NCBI RefSeq assembly: GCF_004799665.1
Contig: NZ_CP031310.1
Span: 984,887 to 1,048,886 of the forward strand
Reading direction: 5' to 3'
Source of the DNA: Halapricum salinum
Lineage (GTDB): Archaea > Halobacteriota > Halobacteria > Halobacteriales > Haloarculaceae
DNA: 64,000 nucleotides
In this document: one piece after another, positions 52,299-62,300 of the stretch
Position numbering within the stretch: position 1 is the stretch's first letter
How the letters are laid out: each line of letters begins with the position of its first letter
Notes under the pieces: model-generated
What the model was told of the DNA's origin: nothing
The model's database searches: none
What the model saw: the letters and a program-made list of their open reading frames with translations, nothing else
Translations under genes and position numbers: made by a program

Positions 52299-53753
52299 AT
52301 GTCATCGGGTATTGATCGTCGCCTCTCGACAGGCGTGGCTGGTCTCGACGAGATACTGCAAGGCGGACCCCTCGCTGGCCGGAGCTATCTCGTCAGGGGG
52401 CCGCCCGGGGCCGGCAAGACAGTGCTCGGCTACGAATTCCTCACGGCCGACCCCGAGGCGGACGCGCTGTGCATCAATCTCGAAGAGAGCGAGGACGACG
52501 CCCGCGCGAACGCCGATTCGCTGGGATTCGACCTGTCGAACGTCTCGTTTCTCGATTTGAGTCCCGAGTCGGACTTCTTCGCCGACGATCAGTCCTACAG
52601 CGTCTTCGCACCCGAGGAGGTCGAACAGAACTCGCTCACCGACCAGATCGTCGACGCAGTACGGGATCGTAAGCCTGATCGGGTCTTTCTCGATCCGGTC
52701 ACGCAGTTTCGCAATCTGACCAGCGACGAGTTCCAGTTCCGCAAACAGGTCGTCTCTTTCATGCGCTTTCTGACCGAGTCAGAGGCGACAGTACTCTTCA
52801 CCTCCCAGCGGACGCCGAGCACGCCCGACGACGACCTGCAGTTTCTGAGCGACGGCATCGTCGAACTCGACCAGACTGACCACGGCCGGACGATCACGGT
52901 CCCGAAGTTCCGTGGGTCGGACCGCCGGGAAGGCACCCATACGTTCCGTATCACCGGCGACGGAATGGTCGTCTTCCCCAGACTCGTCCCGGACGAACAC
53001 GGGGCCGCGGTCGATACAGAGGCGATCGGCTCCGGACTGGACGGGCTGGACGCGCTGCTCGGCGGCGGGATCGAGCGCGGGACGATCACGATCGTCAGCG
53101 GTCCGACGGGCGTCGGCAAGACGACGACGGCGACGCTGTTCGCCCAGGCTGCGGCCCAGCGCGGCGAGCGGGCGGCGATCTACATGTTCGAGGAGTCACC
53201 GGCGACGTTCCGCCAGCGATCGAGCGCGCTCGGGATACCCGTCGAGGACCTCGAAGCGAGCGAGGACCTGCACGTCCAGGAGGTCGAGCCGCTGACCCGC
53301 TCGGCCGAGGAGTTCGCCCAGATGGTCCGCGAGCAGGTCGAACAGCGGGACACGGAGGTGGTCGTCCTCGACGGGATCAACGGCTACAAGCTCTCGATCC
53401 AGGGCGACGAGGAACCGCTGATCCGGAAACTCCACGCGCTCGGTCGGTATCTCAAAAACATGGGCGTGACGGTCATCTTCGTCGACGAGGTCGACACCGT
53501 GACGGGGAATTTCCAGGCGACGAACGTCGGGATCAGCTACCTGGCGGACAACGTCCTGTTCCTCCGGCACGTCGAACTCGACGGCCGGCTCCGAAAGGTG
53601 ATCGGCGTCCTCAAAAAGCGAGTCAGCGACTTCGAATCCACACTCCGGGAGTTCGAACTGGCCGAGGGTGAGATCAGCGTGGGCGAGCCGATGACCGACG
53701 TTCGCGGCCTGCTCCGGGGGACGCCCGAACGCATCGGCGACAGAGGTGAGTAA
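52299..53753 (+). CDS. double KaiC-domain ATPase
   Basis: This 484-residue protein has two KaiC/RadA-like domains, each with a Walker A: G-P-P-G-A-G-K-T at residues 34-41 and G-P-T-G-V-G-K-T near 268. The domains open with T-G-V-A-G-L-D-E-I-L and G-L-D-G-L-D-A-L-L. Such proteins in haloarchaea usually accompany PAS histidine kinases, as here 11 nt downstream. They are thought to be signalling ATPases; a clock role as in cyanobacteria is not implied. Confidence 0.92.
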   Translation: MSSGIDRRLSTGVAGLDEILQGGPLAGRSYLVRGPPGAGKTVLGYEFLTADPEADALCINLEESEDDARANADSLGFDLSNVSFLDLSPESDFFADDQSYSVFAPEEVEQNSLTDQIVDAVRDRKPDRVFLDPVTQFRNLTSDEFQFRKQVVSFMRFLTESEATVLFTSQRTPSTPDDDLQFLSDGIVELDQTDHGRTITVPKFRGSDRREGTHTFRITGDGMVVFPRLVPDEHGAAVDTEAIGSGLDGLDALLGGGIERGTITIVSGPTGVGKTTTATLFAQAAAQRGERAAIYMFEESPATFRQRSSALGIPVEDLEASEDLHVQEVEPLTRSAEEFAQMVREQVEQRDTEVVVLDGINGYKLSIQGDEEPLIRKLHALGRYLKNMGVTVIFVDEVDTVTGNFQATNVGISYLADNVLFLRHVELDGRLRKVIGVLKKRVSDFESTLREFELAEGEISVGEPMTDVRGLLRGTPERIGDRGE

Positions 53754-53764
53754 ACACGGGATCG

Positions 53765-55969
53765 ATGTCGACGGTCACGCTGTTCGTCGCCGAGGACCGC
53801 GACCGCCAGCTCCTCGCGGAGTGGCTCGGCGAGGAATACGAGGTCTCGACGCCCGTCGAGCCGCGCGTCGGCGTCGGCACGGATCTGGTGATCGTCGACG
53901 CCGCGTCGTTCCCGCAGCTCAAAGACGGGCTCCGCGAGTGGAAGACGGAAGCCGAACCGGTGTTCGCGCCGGTGTTGCTCGTGGCCGAACAGGCCCAGAG
54001 CGAGGCCTTCGATCCCAGCGACTGGGAGACGATCGACGGGCTGTACATCGTCGACGACATCGTCTCGATCCCCATCGAGAAGGCCGTGCTCTACCGACGG
54101 ATCGAGAACCTGCTGGAGCGGCGTGACCTCTCGGGACAGCTGGCGAGTCGCTATCGGCGGAGCGAACGGCGCTTCGAGCGGCTGTTCGACGGCGTTCCCG
54201 ATCCCGTGTTCGTCCTCAGCGAGGACGGCGCGCTCACCTCGGCCAACGAGGCCTTCCGGACGCTGACGGGGCTCGACGACGTGCCGGAGCGATCAGTTCG
54301 GCTCGCGGACGTCGACGTGCTCTCGGCGACGACCGCCGACCGGATCGAAGAGCAGGCTGCGGCCGCCTTCGCTGACGAGCCGTTGCCCGACCAACAGCCA
54401 ACAGTGCGCCTGGAGACGCCTGACGGCGAGGTTCGCTACGCGTCAGTATCGGCGGCGACGCTGGACGTCGAGGGTCAGCGAGAGGCCGTCGTCGTCCTTC
54501 GGGACGTGACCGAGCGCCGAGAACGCGAGCGCGAACTGGAACGGATCGAGCAGCGCTTCCGCCAGATCGCAGAACACGTCTCGGAGATCATCTGGCTGAC
54601 GACCATCGACGGCGACCTGCTGTACGCCAGCCCGGGCTACGAGGAACTGACGGGCCGCAGCGTCGAGGACCTGGCTAGCGATCCGGGGGAGATTGCGCTC
54701 GAACACGCCCACCCGGACGACCGGGAACGTCTCGAATCGTACATCGATCGAATTTTCTCCGATCCGGGCCAACAGGACGTCCACACGATCGAGTACCGGC
54801 TGCTGACCGCCGACGGCCAGACGCGCTGGATCGAGACGGACACCTACCCCGTCTACGGTCCCGACGGCCAGGTCACGCGACTGGTCGGCATCCTCGAAGA
54901 CGTGACCGAGCGCAAGCGACGCGAGCGCCGCTTCGACGCGATCTTCAACCAGACCTTCCAGTTGACCGGCCTGCTCGATCCCGACGGACGCGTGGTCGAG
55001 CTCAACGACCAGGCCGTCGCGTATCTGGATCTCGACCGGGAGGCGGCCGTCGGGGCCCGCGTCTGGGACGCTGCGAGCGGCATCTTAGACGCTCAGCGGC
55101 GCGATCGACTCGTCGAGCACGTCGAGCGAGCCGCTGCGGGCGAGTTCGTCCGCTACGAAGAGCGCGTCGTGGCCGCCGACGGCGTCGCCACACTCGACGT
55201 CTCGATCAAACCGATCAGGGACACCTTCGGAGAGGTCGTCCTGCTCGTCGTCGAGGCGCGGGACGTCTCCGAGCGAAAAGAGCGCGAACGCGAACTCGCC
55301 CGCCAGAACGAGCGCCTCGAGGAGTTCGCCAGCATCGTCAGCCACGACCTGCGCAACCCCCTTCAGATCATCCGCGCCCGACTGGGCATCGCCCGGGACA
55401 CCGGCGACCTCGATCACCTCGAACCGGCCGAGGACGCCGTCGACCGGATGGACCGACTCATCGACGACCTGCTGGATCTGGCCCGCCACGGCGACCTCAG
55501 TGTCGACGTCGAACCCGTCTCGATCGAGGAGGTCGCGACCCGGGCCTGGCTGAGCAGCGACGAGGGCGACGCGACGCTCGACGTCGCTGCGCCCGAACCC
55601 ATCCGGGCCGACCCAGACCGGGTCGCACAACTGCTCGAAAATCTCTTTCGCAACAGCGTGGAACATGGTTCCACGGGCAGTCGGACGCAGTCCGACGACG
55701 CCGTCGAACACGGCGGGACGAACGTCACCGTCCGGGTCGAACAGACCGCCGACGGCGTCGCGGTCGTCGACGACGGTCCCGGGATCCCGCCCGAGGAACG
55801 CGAGTCGGTCTTCGACCTCGGGCACACGACTGCCACTGACGGAACCGGCTTCGGACTGGCGATCGTCAAAGAGATCGTCGACGCCCACGGCTGGTCGATC
55901 GCCGTCGAGAACGATCCCGAGACTGGCGGGGCTCGCTTCGAGATCACCGGCGTCGAACGCCTGGAGTAG
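53765..55969 (+). CDS. multi-PAS sensor histidine kinase
   Basis: This 734-residue soluble kinase has an N-terminal receiver-like domain (residues about 1-125, with only V-I-V-D visible as an acidic strand end), then three PAS domains (about 138-255, 260-385, 390-505), an H-box S-H-D-L-R-N-P-L near residue 525 and a HATPase domain with N-L-F-R-N-S-V-E-H, D-D-G-P-G-I-P and G-T-G-F-G-L-A-I. It follows the KaiC-like gene at 11 nt and they probably act together. Confidence 0.92.
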   Translation: MSTVTLFVAEDRDRQLLAEWLGEEYEVSTPVEPRVGVGTDLVIVDAASFPQLKDGLREWKTEAEPVFAPVLLVAEQAQSEAFDPSDWETIDGLYIVDDIVSIPIEKAVLYRRIENLLERRDLSGQLASRYRRSERRFERLFDGVPDPVFVLSEDGALTSANEAFRTLTGLDDVPERSVRLADVDVLSATTADRIEEQAAAAFADEPLPDQQPTVRLETPDGEVRYASVSAATLDVEGQREAVVVLRDVTERRERERELERIEQRFRQIAEHVSEIIWLTTIDGDLLYASPGYEELTGRSVEDLASDPGEIALEHAHPDDRERLESYIDRIFSDPGQQDVHTIEYRLLTADGQTRWIETDTYPVYGPDGQVTRLVGILEDVTERKRRERRFDAIFNQTFQLTGLLDPDGRVVELNDQAVAYLDLDREAAVGARVWDAASGILDAQRRDRLVEHVERAAAGEFVRYEERVVAADGVATLDVSIKPIRDTFGEVVLLVVEARDVSERKERERELARQNERLEEFASIVSHDLRNPLQIIRARLGIARDTGDLDHLEPAEDAVDRMDRLIDDLLDLARHGDLSVDVEPVSIEEVATRAWLSSDEGDATLDVAAPEPIRADPDRVAQLLENLFRNSVEHGSTGSRTQSDDAVEHGGTNVTVRVEQTADGVAVVDDGPGIPPEERESVFDLGHTTATDGTGFGLAIVKEIVDAHGWSIAVENDPETGGARFEITGVERLE

Positions 55970-55984
55970 GGGTCAGACACCCAC

Positions 55985-56995
55985 TCAGGCGCGCGTCTCG
56001 GCCGGAATCGCCGCCAGGAAGTGCGAGAGGTGCAGGCGCTCGTTCGTCCCCTCGACCAGATCGAAATCGATCTCGCCCGCCAGCCGGTGGACTCTGGCCA
56101 GTTGCGGGCCAGTGTATCGCGAGCGCGACGCCCGGAGGATCGCTTCCATCAACTCCGCGCCGCTGTAGCCCTCGTCGACCAGGAGATCGTCGAGCGTCGA
56201 GCGCGCGTCGTTGAACCGCCCGTCCTCGGCGGCGTCGAGCATCGCCTCGACGTCGTCGTCGGCCTCGATGTCGCCCAGCACCTCGTAGGCCGTGTTCATC
56301 GTGATCTCGCCCTCGGCCTCGGCCGTGGTCTGGGCGCTCAGGATCGCCGTCCGGATGTCGCCGTCGGCGTAGCCCGCGACGTACTCCAGCCCCTCCGCGT
56401 CGTGAGCGACGCCTTCGGCCTCGACGATCCGTTCGAGGACGGAGACGAGTTCCTCGTGCGTGGGCGCACGGACTGGGACCGGGAAACACCGCGAGCGGAT
56501 CGGTGCGATGATCGAGGTGGGCTGGCGCGTCGCGACGACGAACTGCGTGGCCTCGTAGTACTGTTCCATCACCCGGCGGAGGGCCTGCTGGAAGTCCTCG
56601 CGCATGGACTCGGCGTTGTCCAGCAGGATCGTCTTGTACGACCCCGACATCGGAGTGTAGCTCGCGGATTCTTTGAGGACGTAGTTGATCATCTCCCGCT
56701 TGGTGAGGTCGCTCTTGCCCTGGAGGAAGGATCGAAAGCGGGGGTCGTTTTTGATCTCGGTCTTCGAGCGGTCGAAGAAGTCCGCGACGTTGAGTTCGAT
56801 GAAGTCGTTCTCGGGGTCGTCGTGGACCGATTCGGCGAGTGCGCGGACAGCGGCGGTCTTGCCGCTACCCTTTGGACCGTGGACGAAGAGGTTCATCGGC
56901 TCCTCGCGAGCGCGTTCCAGTCGCTCACGAACCGTCGACTGGGGCAGGTCCTCGATCGCCGGCGCGTGCGTCTCCGTCCACAGCGGCCCGTCCAT
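55985..56995 (-). CDS. rfcC: replication factor C small subunit, RfcC type
   Basis: This 336-residue AAA+ clamp-loader subunit has Walker A H-G-P-K-G-S-G-K-T near residue 39, a Walker B region I-L-L-D-N-A-E near 123 in which the usual D-E-A-D-like motif is altered, and the R-S-R-C-F (SRC) motif near 169. Haloarchaea have several small subunits and this is the divergent C type. It loads PCNA at replication forks. Confidence 0.92.
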   Translation of the reverse strand: MDGPLWTETHAPAIEDLPQSTVRERLERAREEPMNLFVHGPKGSGKTAAVRALAESVHDDPENDFIELNVADFFDRSKTEIKNDPRFRSFLQGKSDLTKREMINYVLKESASYTPMSGSYKTILLDNAESMREDFQQALRRVMEQYYEATQFVVATRQPTSIIAPIRSRCFPVPVRAPTHEELVSVLERIVEAEGVAHDAEGLEYVAGYADGDIRTAILSAQTTAEAEGEITMNTAYEVLGDIEADDDVEAMLDAAEDGRFNDARSTLDDLLVDEGYSGAELMEAILRASRSRYTGPQLARVHRLAGEIDFDLVEGTNERLHLSHFLAAIPAETRA

Positions 56996-57076
56996 CGATT
57001 CCTCGTAGGTGATCGGGTGTGATGAATCCTGCGAGCTAGGACTCGTAGCTACTGCCCTCGCCTACTCCTCGAAAGC

Positions 57077-57318
57077 GCGAGCGAGGTTCGCCCTTTCATC
57101 CGCCAAGAGGACAGCGTTGCGAGCGCGACGGAGCGCGCTCGTGATATTCCACCACTCCTCCCCGGTCGCTCGTCATCCGACGAGCGACACGCTTCCTGAC
57201 CGTCCCGCCGTGGCCGAGAGCGAGTGTCACGACGACAGTCGTGACCGACGACCCGGGGAAGGGCAGGCCTGCTGTGCGGGTGCGGTGCTGTCCTGGCGGA
57301 TTGAAAGGGCGAGACTCG
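57077..57318 (+). repeat. structured intergenic element, copy 2
   Basis: Blocks shared with copy 1: cgaggttcgccctttcatcc (57082-57101), ctccccgg (57158), acacgcttcctgaccg (57187), gtggccg, ggggaagggcagg (57255) and ttgaaagggcgagactcg at the right end. The outer ends pair better than in copy 1 (tccgcca/tggcgga). The equivalent hairpin is gtcgctcgtc-atcc-gacgagcgac (57165-57188), unrelated in sequence to that of copy 1. A further hairpin gtcacgac/gtcgtgac is at 57226-57245. Confidence 0.75.
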
Positions 57319-57342
57319 CTTGGGCCGAACGGAGTGAGGAGC

Positions 57343-57463
57343 GTCGCTGTGCAGGCTTTATCTGAAGGATGCGAGGGCGACCGGAGGGAGCCCTCGATAC
57401 GGAACGGGGAGCGAAGCGACCCGTGGAGTGAGTGAAACGAACGAAGATATCCTGCACAGCGAC
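57343..57463. repeat. long-range hairpin of structured element copy 2
   Basis: A perfect 13-bp stem gtcgctgtgcagg/cctgcacagcgac encloses 95 nt with inner stems cgagggc/gccctcg (57372-57396) and acggg/cccgt (57404-57424). It occupies the same place as the smaller hairpin at 27336-27386. Confidence 0.75.
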
Positions 57464-57464
57464 C

Positions 57465-57590
57465 CCGAGCGAGTCGAGGGCTTTCCCGAGTTGCTGTCAG
57501 CGATGTTGTAGCCTAGCCAGCGAGTCGAGGGCGTTCCCTGCTTGGTGGCAGTGCTGTCTCTGTCTCCTAGCCAGCGAGTCGAGATCGATC
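57465..57590 (+). repeat. array of three ~51-54-bp tail units, copy 2
   Basis: gcgagtcgaggg starts at 57469 and 57520, and gcgagtcgagat at 57574, at 51 and 54 bp. The second and third units begin cctagccagcgagtcgag. The sequences between are related but not identical (ttgctgtcagcgatgttg, ggtggcagtgctgtctc). Confidence 0.75.
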
Positions 57591-57664
57591 ACGTAACGAG
57601 CCGACGAAAACAGAAATCCCATATCGAAGTGGTCTTTTCCGGCCGCGACAGACCACGATCCAAC

Positions 57665-59320
57665 GTGACCTGCAGCCGACTTCGCGTCCTCGCGATCGAA
57701 GGCACCGCCTGGGCAGCCTCGGCTGCGGTCTTCGAGACGACCGACCCCACCGAACGAACCGACGACGAACGAGTCGACATTTTCACCGACGCCTACGCGC
57801 CCGACAGCGGCGGCATCCACCCCCGCGAAGCCGCCGAGCACATGCACGAGGCGATCCCCAAAGTCGTCGCACAGGCTCGCGAGACGGCCGAAACATGGGC
57901 AGCCGAACACGACGAGCAGACGCAGAATCCCGTCGATGCAGTCGCATTCTCCCGCGGCCCCGGCCTCGGGCCGTGCCTGCGAATCGTCGCCACCGCAGCG
58001 AGAGCGACGGCCCAGCGATTCGACGTCCCACTCGTCGGCGTCAACCACATGGTCGCTCACCTGGAGATCGGCCGCCACCGCTCGGGGTTCGAATCGCCCG
58101 TGTGCCTCAACGCCTCCGGAGCCAATGCCCACATTCTCGGCTTCCGGAACGGCCGCTATCGCGTGCTCGGCGAGACGATGGACACCGGCGTCGGCAACGC
58201 CATCGACAAGTTCACCCGCCATCTCGGCTGGTCCCATCCCGGCGGCCCCAAAGTCGAGCAGCGAGCCAAAGAAGGAGACTTTCTCGATCTGCCGTACGTC
58301 GTCAAGGGGATGGACTTCTCGTTTTCGGGGATCATGAGCGCCGCCAAGCAAGCGGTGGACGATGACGAGCCAGTCGAAGACGTCTGTTTCGCCCTGCAGG
58401 AGCACATCTTCGCGATGCTTACGGAGGTCAGCGAGCGTGCCCTCTCACTCACTGGTAGCGGCCAGCTCGTCCTCGGGGGCGGAGTCGCTCAGAACGCCCG
58501 CCTGCGGGGGATGCTCGAATCGATGTGTGCCCAGCGCGGGGCCGAATTCTACGCGCCCGAGCCGCGATTTCTGCGGGACAACGCCGGCATGATCGCCGTC
58601 CTCGGCGCGAAGATGTACGACGCGGGCGACACCCTCCCGATCGCGGAGTCACAGATCGATTCGAACTTCCGGCCCGATCAGGTCCCGGTCACCTGGCGCG
58701 AGCGAGAGGCGTGGACGGCAACGGGCGACAACGTCCGGGCCGGCGACGCTCTCCAGGGCGCGGAAGCGACGGTCACCTTCGAGGACGGCATCGTCACGAA
58801 GCGACGCCTCCCACGCGAGTATCGCCACGAGATCCTCGACGCGCGACTCCGCCGGACACGGACTCGACTGGAGGCCCGACTCACCAGTCAGGCCCGGCGC
58901 GCTGGCGTTCCGACGCCCGTCCTCCGGGACGTCGACCCCGATGAGGGCATGCTGGTCTTCGAGAAAGTAGGCGAGGCCGACCTGCGCGACCGACTCACCG
59001 AGGCGTCCGTCCGGGACGTGGCCGGTCACCTCGCGACGATCCACGACGCCGGGTTCGTCCACGGCGATCCGACGACTCGAAATGTGCGCGTCGACGGTGA
59101 CAGGACCTATCTCATCGACTTCGGGCTGGGCTACTTCACCGACGATCCCGAGGACTACGCGATGGACTTGCACGTCTTCGACCAGTCGCTGACCGGGACT
59201 GCCGACGATCCCGAGTCGCTGATCGCGGCCGCTCGCGAGAGTTATGAACGCGCCAGCGCCGATCCCGAGTCCGTCCTCGACAGCCTCGCCGAGATCGAGG
59301 GGCGCGGCCGGTATCAGTAG
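57665..59320 (+). CDS. kae1-bud32: KEOPS complex Kae1-Bud32 fusion
   Basis: This 551-residue protein joins Kae1 (residues about 1-335: V-L-A-I-E-G-T-A-W near the start, metal ligands H-M-V-A-H-L-E near 130, and V-L-G-G-G-V-A-Q-N near 277) to the Bud32 kinase (about 350-551: F-V-H-G-D-P-T-T-R-N catalytic loop near 463 and L-I-D-F-G-L-G near 480). It makes the t6A modification of ANN-decoding tRNAs. GTG 57665 is chosen because the family start (R-V-L-x-I-E-G-T) follows at once and the longer frame runs into the repeat array. Confidence 0.94.
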   Translation: MTCSRLRVLAIEGTAWAASAAVFETTDPTERTDDERVDIFTDAYAPDSGGIHPREAAEHMHEAIPKVVAQARETAETWAAEHDEQTQNPVDAVAFSRGPGLGPCLRIVATAARATAQRFDVPLVGVNHMVAHLEIGRHRSGFESPVCLNASGANAHILGFRNGRYRVLGETMDTGVGNAIDKFTRHLGWSHPGGPKVEQRAKEGDFLDLPYVVKGMDFSFSGIMSAAKQAVDDDEPVEDVCFALQEHIFAMLTEVSERALSLTGSGQLVLGGGVAQNARLRGMLESMCAQRGAEFYAPEPRFLRDNAGMIAVLGAKMYDAGDTLPIAESQIDSNFRPDQVPVTWREREAWTATGDNVRAGDALQGAEATVTFEDGIVTKRRLPREYRHEILDARLRRTRTRLEARLTSQARRAGVPTPVLRDVDPDEGMLVFEKVGEADLRDRLTEASVRDVAGHLATIHDAGFVHGDPTTRNVRVDGDRTYLIDFGLGYFTDDPEDYAMDLHVFDQSLTGTADDPESLIAAARESYERASADPESVLDSLAEIEGRGRYQ

Positions 59321-59365
59321 CCCAGAAGGCGCGACAGGTATCGGAGACCACCGTCGACAGGTGCC

Positions 59366-62300
59366 TCAGAAGTCGAATAGCTCTCGGTAGAGCGCGAAGA
59401 CGTCGCCGGCAGTCCCGCTCTGTCCGTCACCGTCGAAGTCGAACTGCGGCGGAGCCGAACGGATACGGTCGCCGTCACGACGTTCGAAGTAGGTGAAGAC
59501 ATCCGAGATCGTCGCCTTCCCGTCGCCGTCAATGTCTTCGAAGTGGCCATCGCCGTCGATATCCTGCGGCGCATTAGTGCCGACGATCGGGCCGTCCTCG
59601 ACCGTCGCGTCCCCGACAGTGCGATAGGGGATCGTCGCGGGCTGGTCGTCAGTGTGGGCGAGCGCCTCGGCGTTGCTCGTCCCGTCGGGCGTCATCAGAT
59701 CGATGACGTTCGGCGCGTCCTCGCTGCCAGCGCCACCGAAGCGCCAGGTGCTGGCCTCGCTTTCGACGGGGCGGACGTTGCTCTCGGTGTGGCCGTCGTA
59801 GCCCAGCACGAGGACGGCAAGCGCGCTCGTCGAGAGGGGCCCGACCGCGTCGGCGGGAACTGTGAGGACGATCGTCTCGGTGTCGACGCGGGTGCTTCCG
59901 GTCGCGATCTCCTCACCGTCGGGAGCCTCGACGGTCACCCCGTGTTCGCCGTTCGCGAGGATGCGACGGTGATACGGTGCCTCGAAGGCCGCGTCGACAC
60001 CGGCTCTCGCGTCCGTGGTCCCGCCGGATCGTGCAGGGTCGCGGACGTACACCTGGAGGAACTGTGTGCTGAACCCTCCCTCGAACTGCCAGGGATTTTC
60101 GAGCGTTCCACCGATCGAGACGCCGATCTCGTAGCTCGCGCCGACGCGATCGATTGTGACGCGCGTCAGGTCGAACGACCCCGCAGTGAATACGTGATTT
60201 CCAGGGTAGGTGTAGCTGCCCGGCCCGTGGTCGTCGCCCGTCGAGTCAGACCAGTCGGCGAGGCGGTCGACGCCCTGGATCACGGCCGTCTCGCGACAGC
60301 GCTCGTCGGCGTTCCGTTTGGGCACTGAGACGGTGATCGAGTTCTCGCCCGCGGTGATCGGGACCGCGGCGCTGAACTGTCCGTCTTCGACAGCGGGTTC
60401 GAAGACCGAGTCACCGACTTCGACCCTGACGGAGTCGGCGTCGGTCGTTCCCGAGATCGTGGTCGTGCCGACGTCTGCCCGCTGCGGTGCGTCGACCGAC
60501 AGCGACGGGCAGTAGGGCACGTCGCCCTCGGCGGGGACGAGCCGCATCGCGTGGCCGCCCCCGCGTGCCAGCTCGACCGTGATCGTCTCGCCGCCGGAGA
60601 CGGTGCGCTCCTCGACTGCGACCGCTTCTGGGTTGCTCCCGAGGCTCGTCTCGGGTGCGTCGGCGTAGATTTCGGCAACGTAGGCCTCGTCGTCCAGAAA
60701 GTCGAGCGCGAGATCGAGTGATCGGGACTCCCCGGACTGGGTGCCGACGTACCAGACGCCCTCTCGCTTGCGGGCGATCGAGACGTACGAGCCGAGTTCG
60801 GTGTCGACGACCCGGGTCTCGTCCCAGCTTGCGGGCACGTCCGCGATGAATTCGAACTCGGGGTAGACCTCGCCGTCGTCGTCGCGGTAGTTCTTCGGGA
60901 GGTCGGCGACCATCTGCAAGCCCGAGAAGAGGACGGGATAGTGGCTGAGCTGGCGGGCGCGCGTGCTGTTGACGTTGCTCCCGTCGTCGGTCAGGTCGAA
61001 GATTCCGGGCGTGTAGTCGACCGGCCCGGCGAGCATCCGGGTCTGGGCGACCAGGACGCTGTGATTGGCCGGCAGCCCACCAGTAAAGTTCTGATACTCC
61101 ATTCCCTGGACGCCCTCGCGGGTCATGAAGTTGGGCCAGGTCCGGCGCTCGCCGGTTGGTTTGATCGGCTCGTGTGCGTTGATCATCACCTCGTTTTGGG
61201 CCGCAGTGGCCACCATCCGCCGGTAATGCTTGACGGCCCACTGCGATTGCTGTTTCTGCCCGTTGTGGAACGGCGGATTGACGTAGCCGTTCTTGACCGC
61301 CGGAATCCCCCACTCGTTGTACTGGGCGAAGATGTCGGCCATATTCTCGTCGTAGCGAGCGGCCTGTGCGCCGGTCTCGTTGTGCGCGACGAAGCTGACG
61401 CCGCGCGAGCCGCCGTAGTCCAGAATCTCCTGCAGGTCGAAGTGCTCGGTCGGCCTGGTAAAGTCCTGGTCGTCGAAGCCCGCGAGTCCGCCGGGGTCCC
61501 AGCCGACGTTCCAGCCCTCCGCCAGCAGGTTCGGGATATCGTGGGCGGCACAGAAGTCGATATACTGTTTGGCGTTCTCGGTCGTCGCACCCACGCGGTC
61601 GCCGGGATGCCAGGTCGACTCGCCGATGTGTAGCTCCCACCAGATGCCCATGTACTTGCCCGGCTCGACCCAGCTCGGATCCTCGATTTTCGATTCCTGG
61701 GCGAGATTGACCACGAGATTCGACTCGATCAGGTCGCCGACGCCGTCGCCCACCTCGACAGTGCGCCACGGCGAGACGTGCGGGGCCGTTCCCCGGACTT
61801 TGGTCACCCCGTCAGGCCAGGTGACGAGAGTGGACTCGAAGGTCGTCCCGCCGACAGCGGCGAGTCGCATCGCCGCGTAGTCTGTGAGGTCGGCCTCGTG
61901 GATCGACAGTGCGGGGCCGTCGTCGAGGGCCATCGTGATCGGCGTGTTCGCGCCGCCGACGTCGCTGATCGCTGTCTCTCTGATCCGCTGTTCGTACTTG
62001 TTCGGGTCGTCGTTGTACCACGCCGCGTCGCCGTCGCCCGCCACCGCGAACGTCGTCCGCTCGTCGACGATCTCGAAGTCGTCCTCGCCGTGGATCGTGT
62101 ACCGCAAGCCGACGCCCTCTTCGAAGACGCGAATCGTGACCGTTACCGTTCGCTCGTCCTCGACGGTGACGGCCAGTTCGCGGTAGCGTTCGCGGATCTC
62201 GCTGTAGCGTCCCCACGGCGGCTCCCAGGTCCGGTCGACGCTATCGGTCGCCGAGCCGAGGACGGTGGCGTCGGTCCCGAAGGTCGATCCGTCGGCGAAT

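Larger units (their letters stand above)
56996..57664. other. gene-free region carrying structured element copy 2
   Basis: No gene is supported; open frames here are repeat-derived. It holds the element at 57077-57318, the long hairpin at 57343-57463 and tail units at 57465-57590. A gctagga plus gccctcgcct stretch at 57035-57065 may be a degenerate reverse unit, matching the flank of copy 1. Confidence 0.6.

Noticed and set aside
57009-57365. 118-codon plus-strand open frame in the element region
   Set aside because: It covers the outer inverted repeat and hairpins of copy 2 and the equivalent frame is not kept in copy 1.
57465-57590. 51-bp units considered as a CRISPR array
   Set aside because: Only two or three units per site, the parts between them resemble each other, spacing varies, and no cas genes are near.
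57542-57664. Upstream extension of Kae1-Bud32 from TTG 57542
   Set aside because: The added 41 residues are read from the tail repeats and have no similarity to Kae1; GTG 57665 fits the family start.
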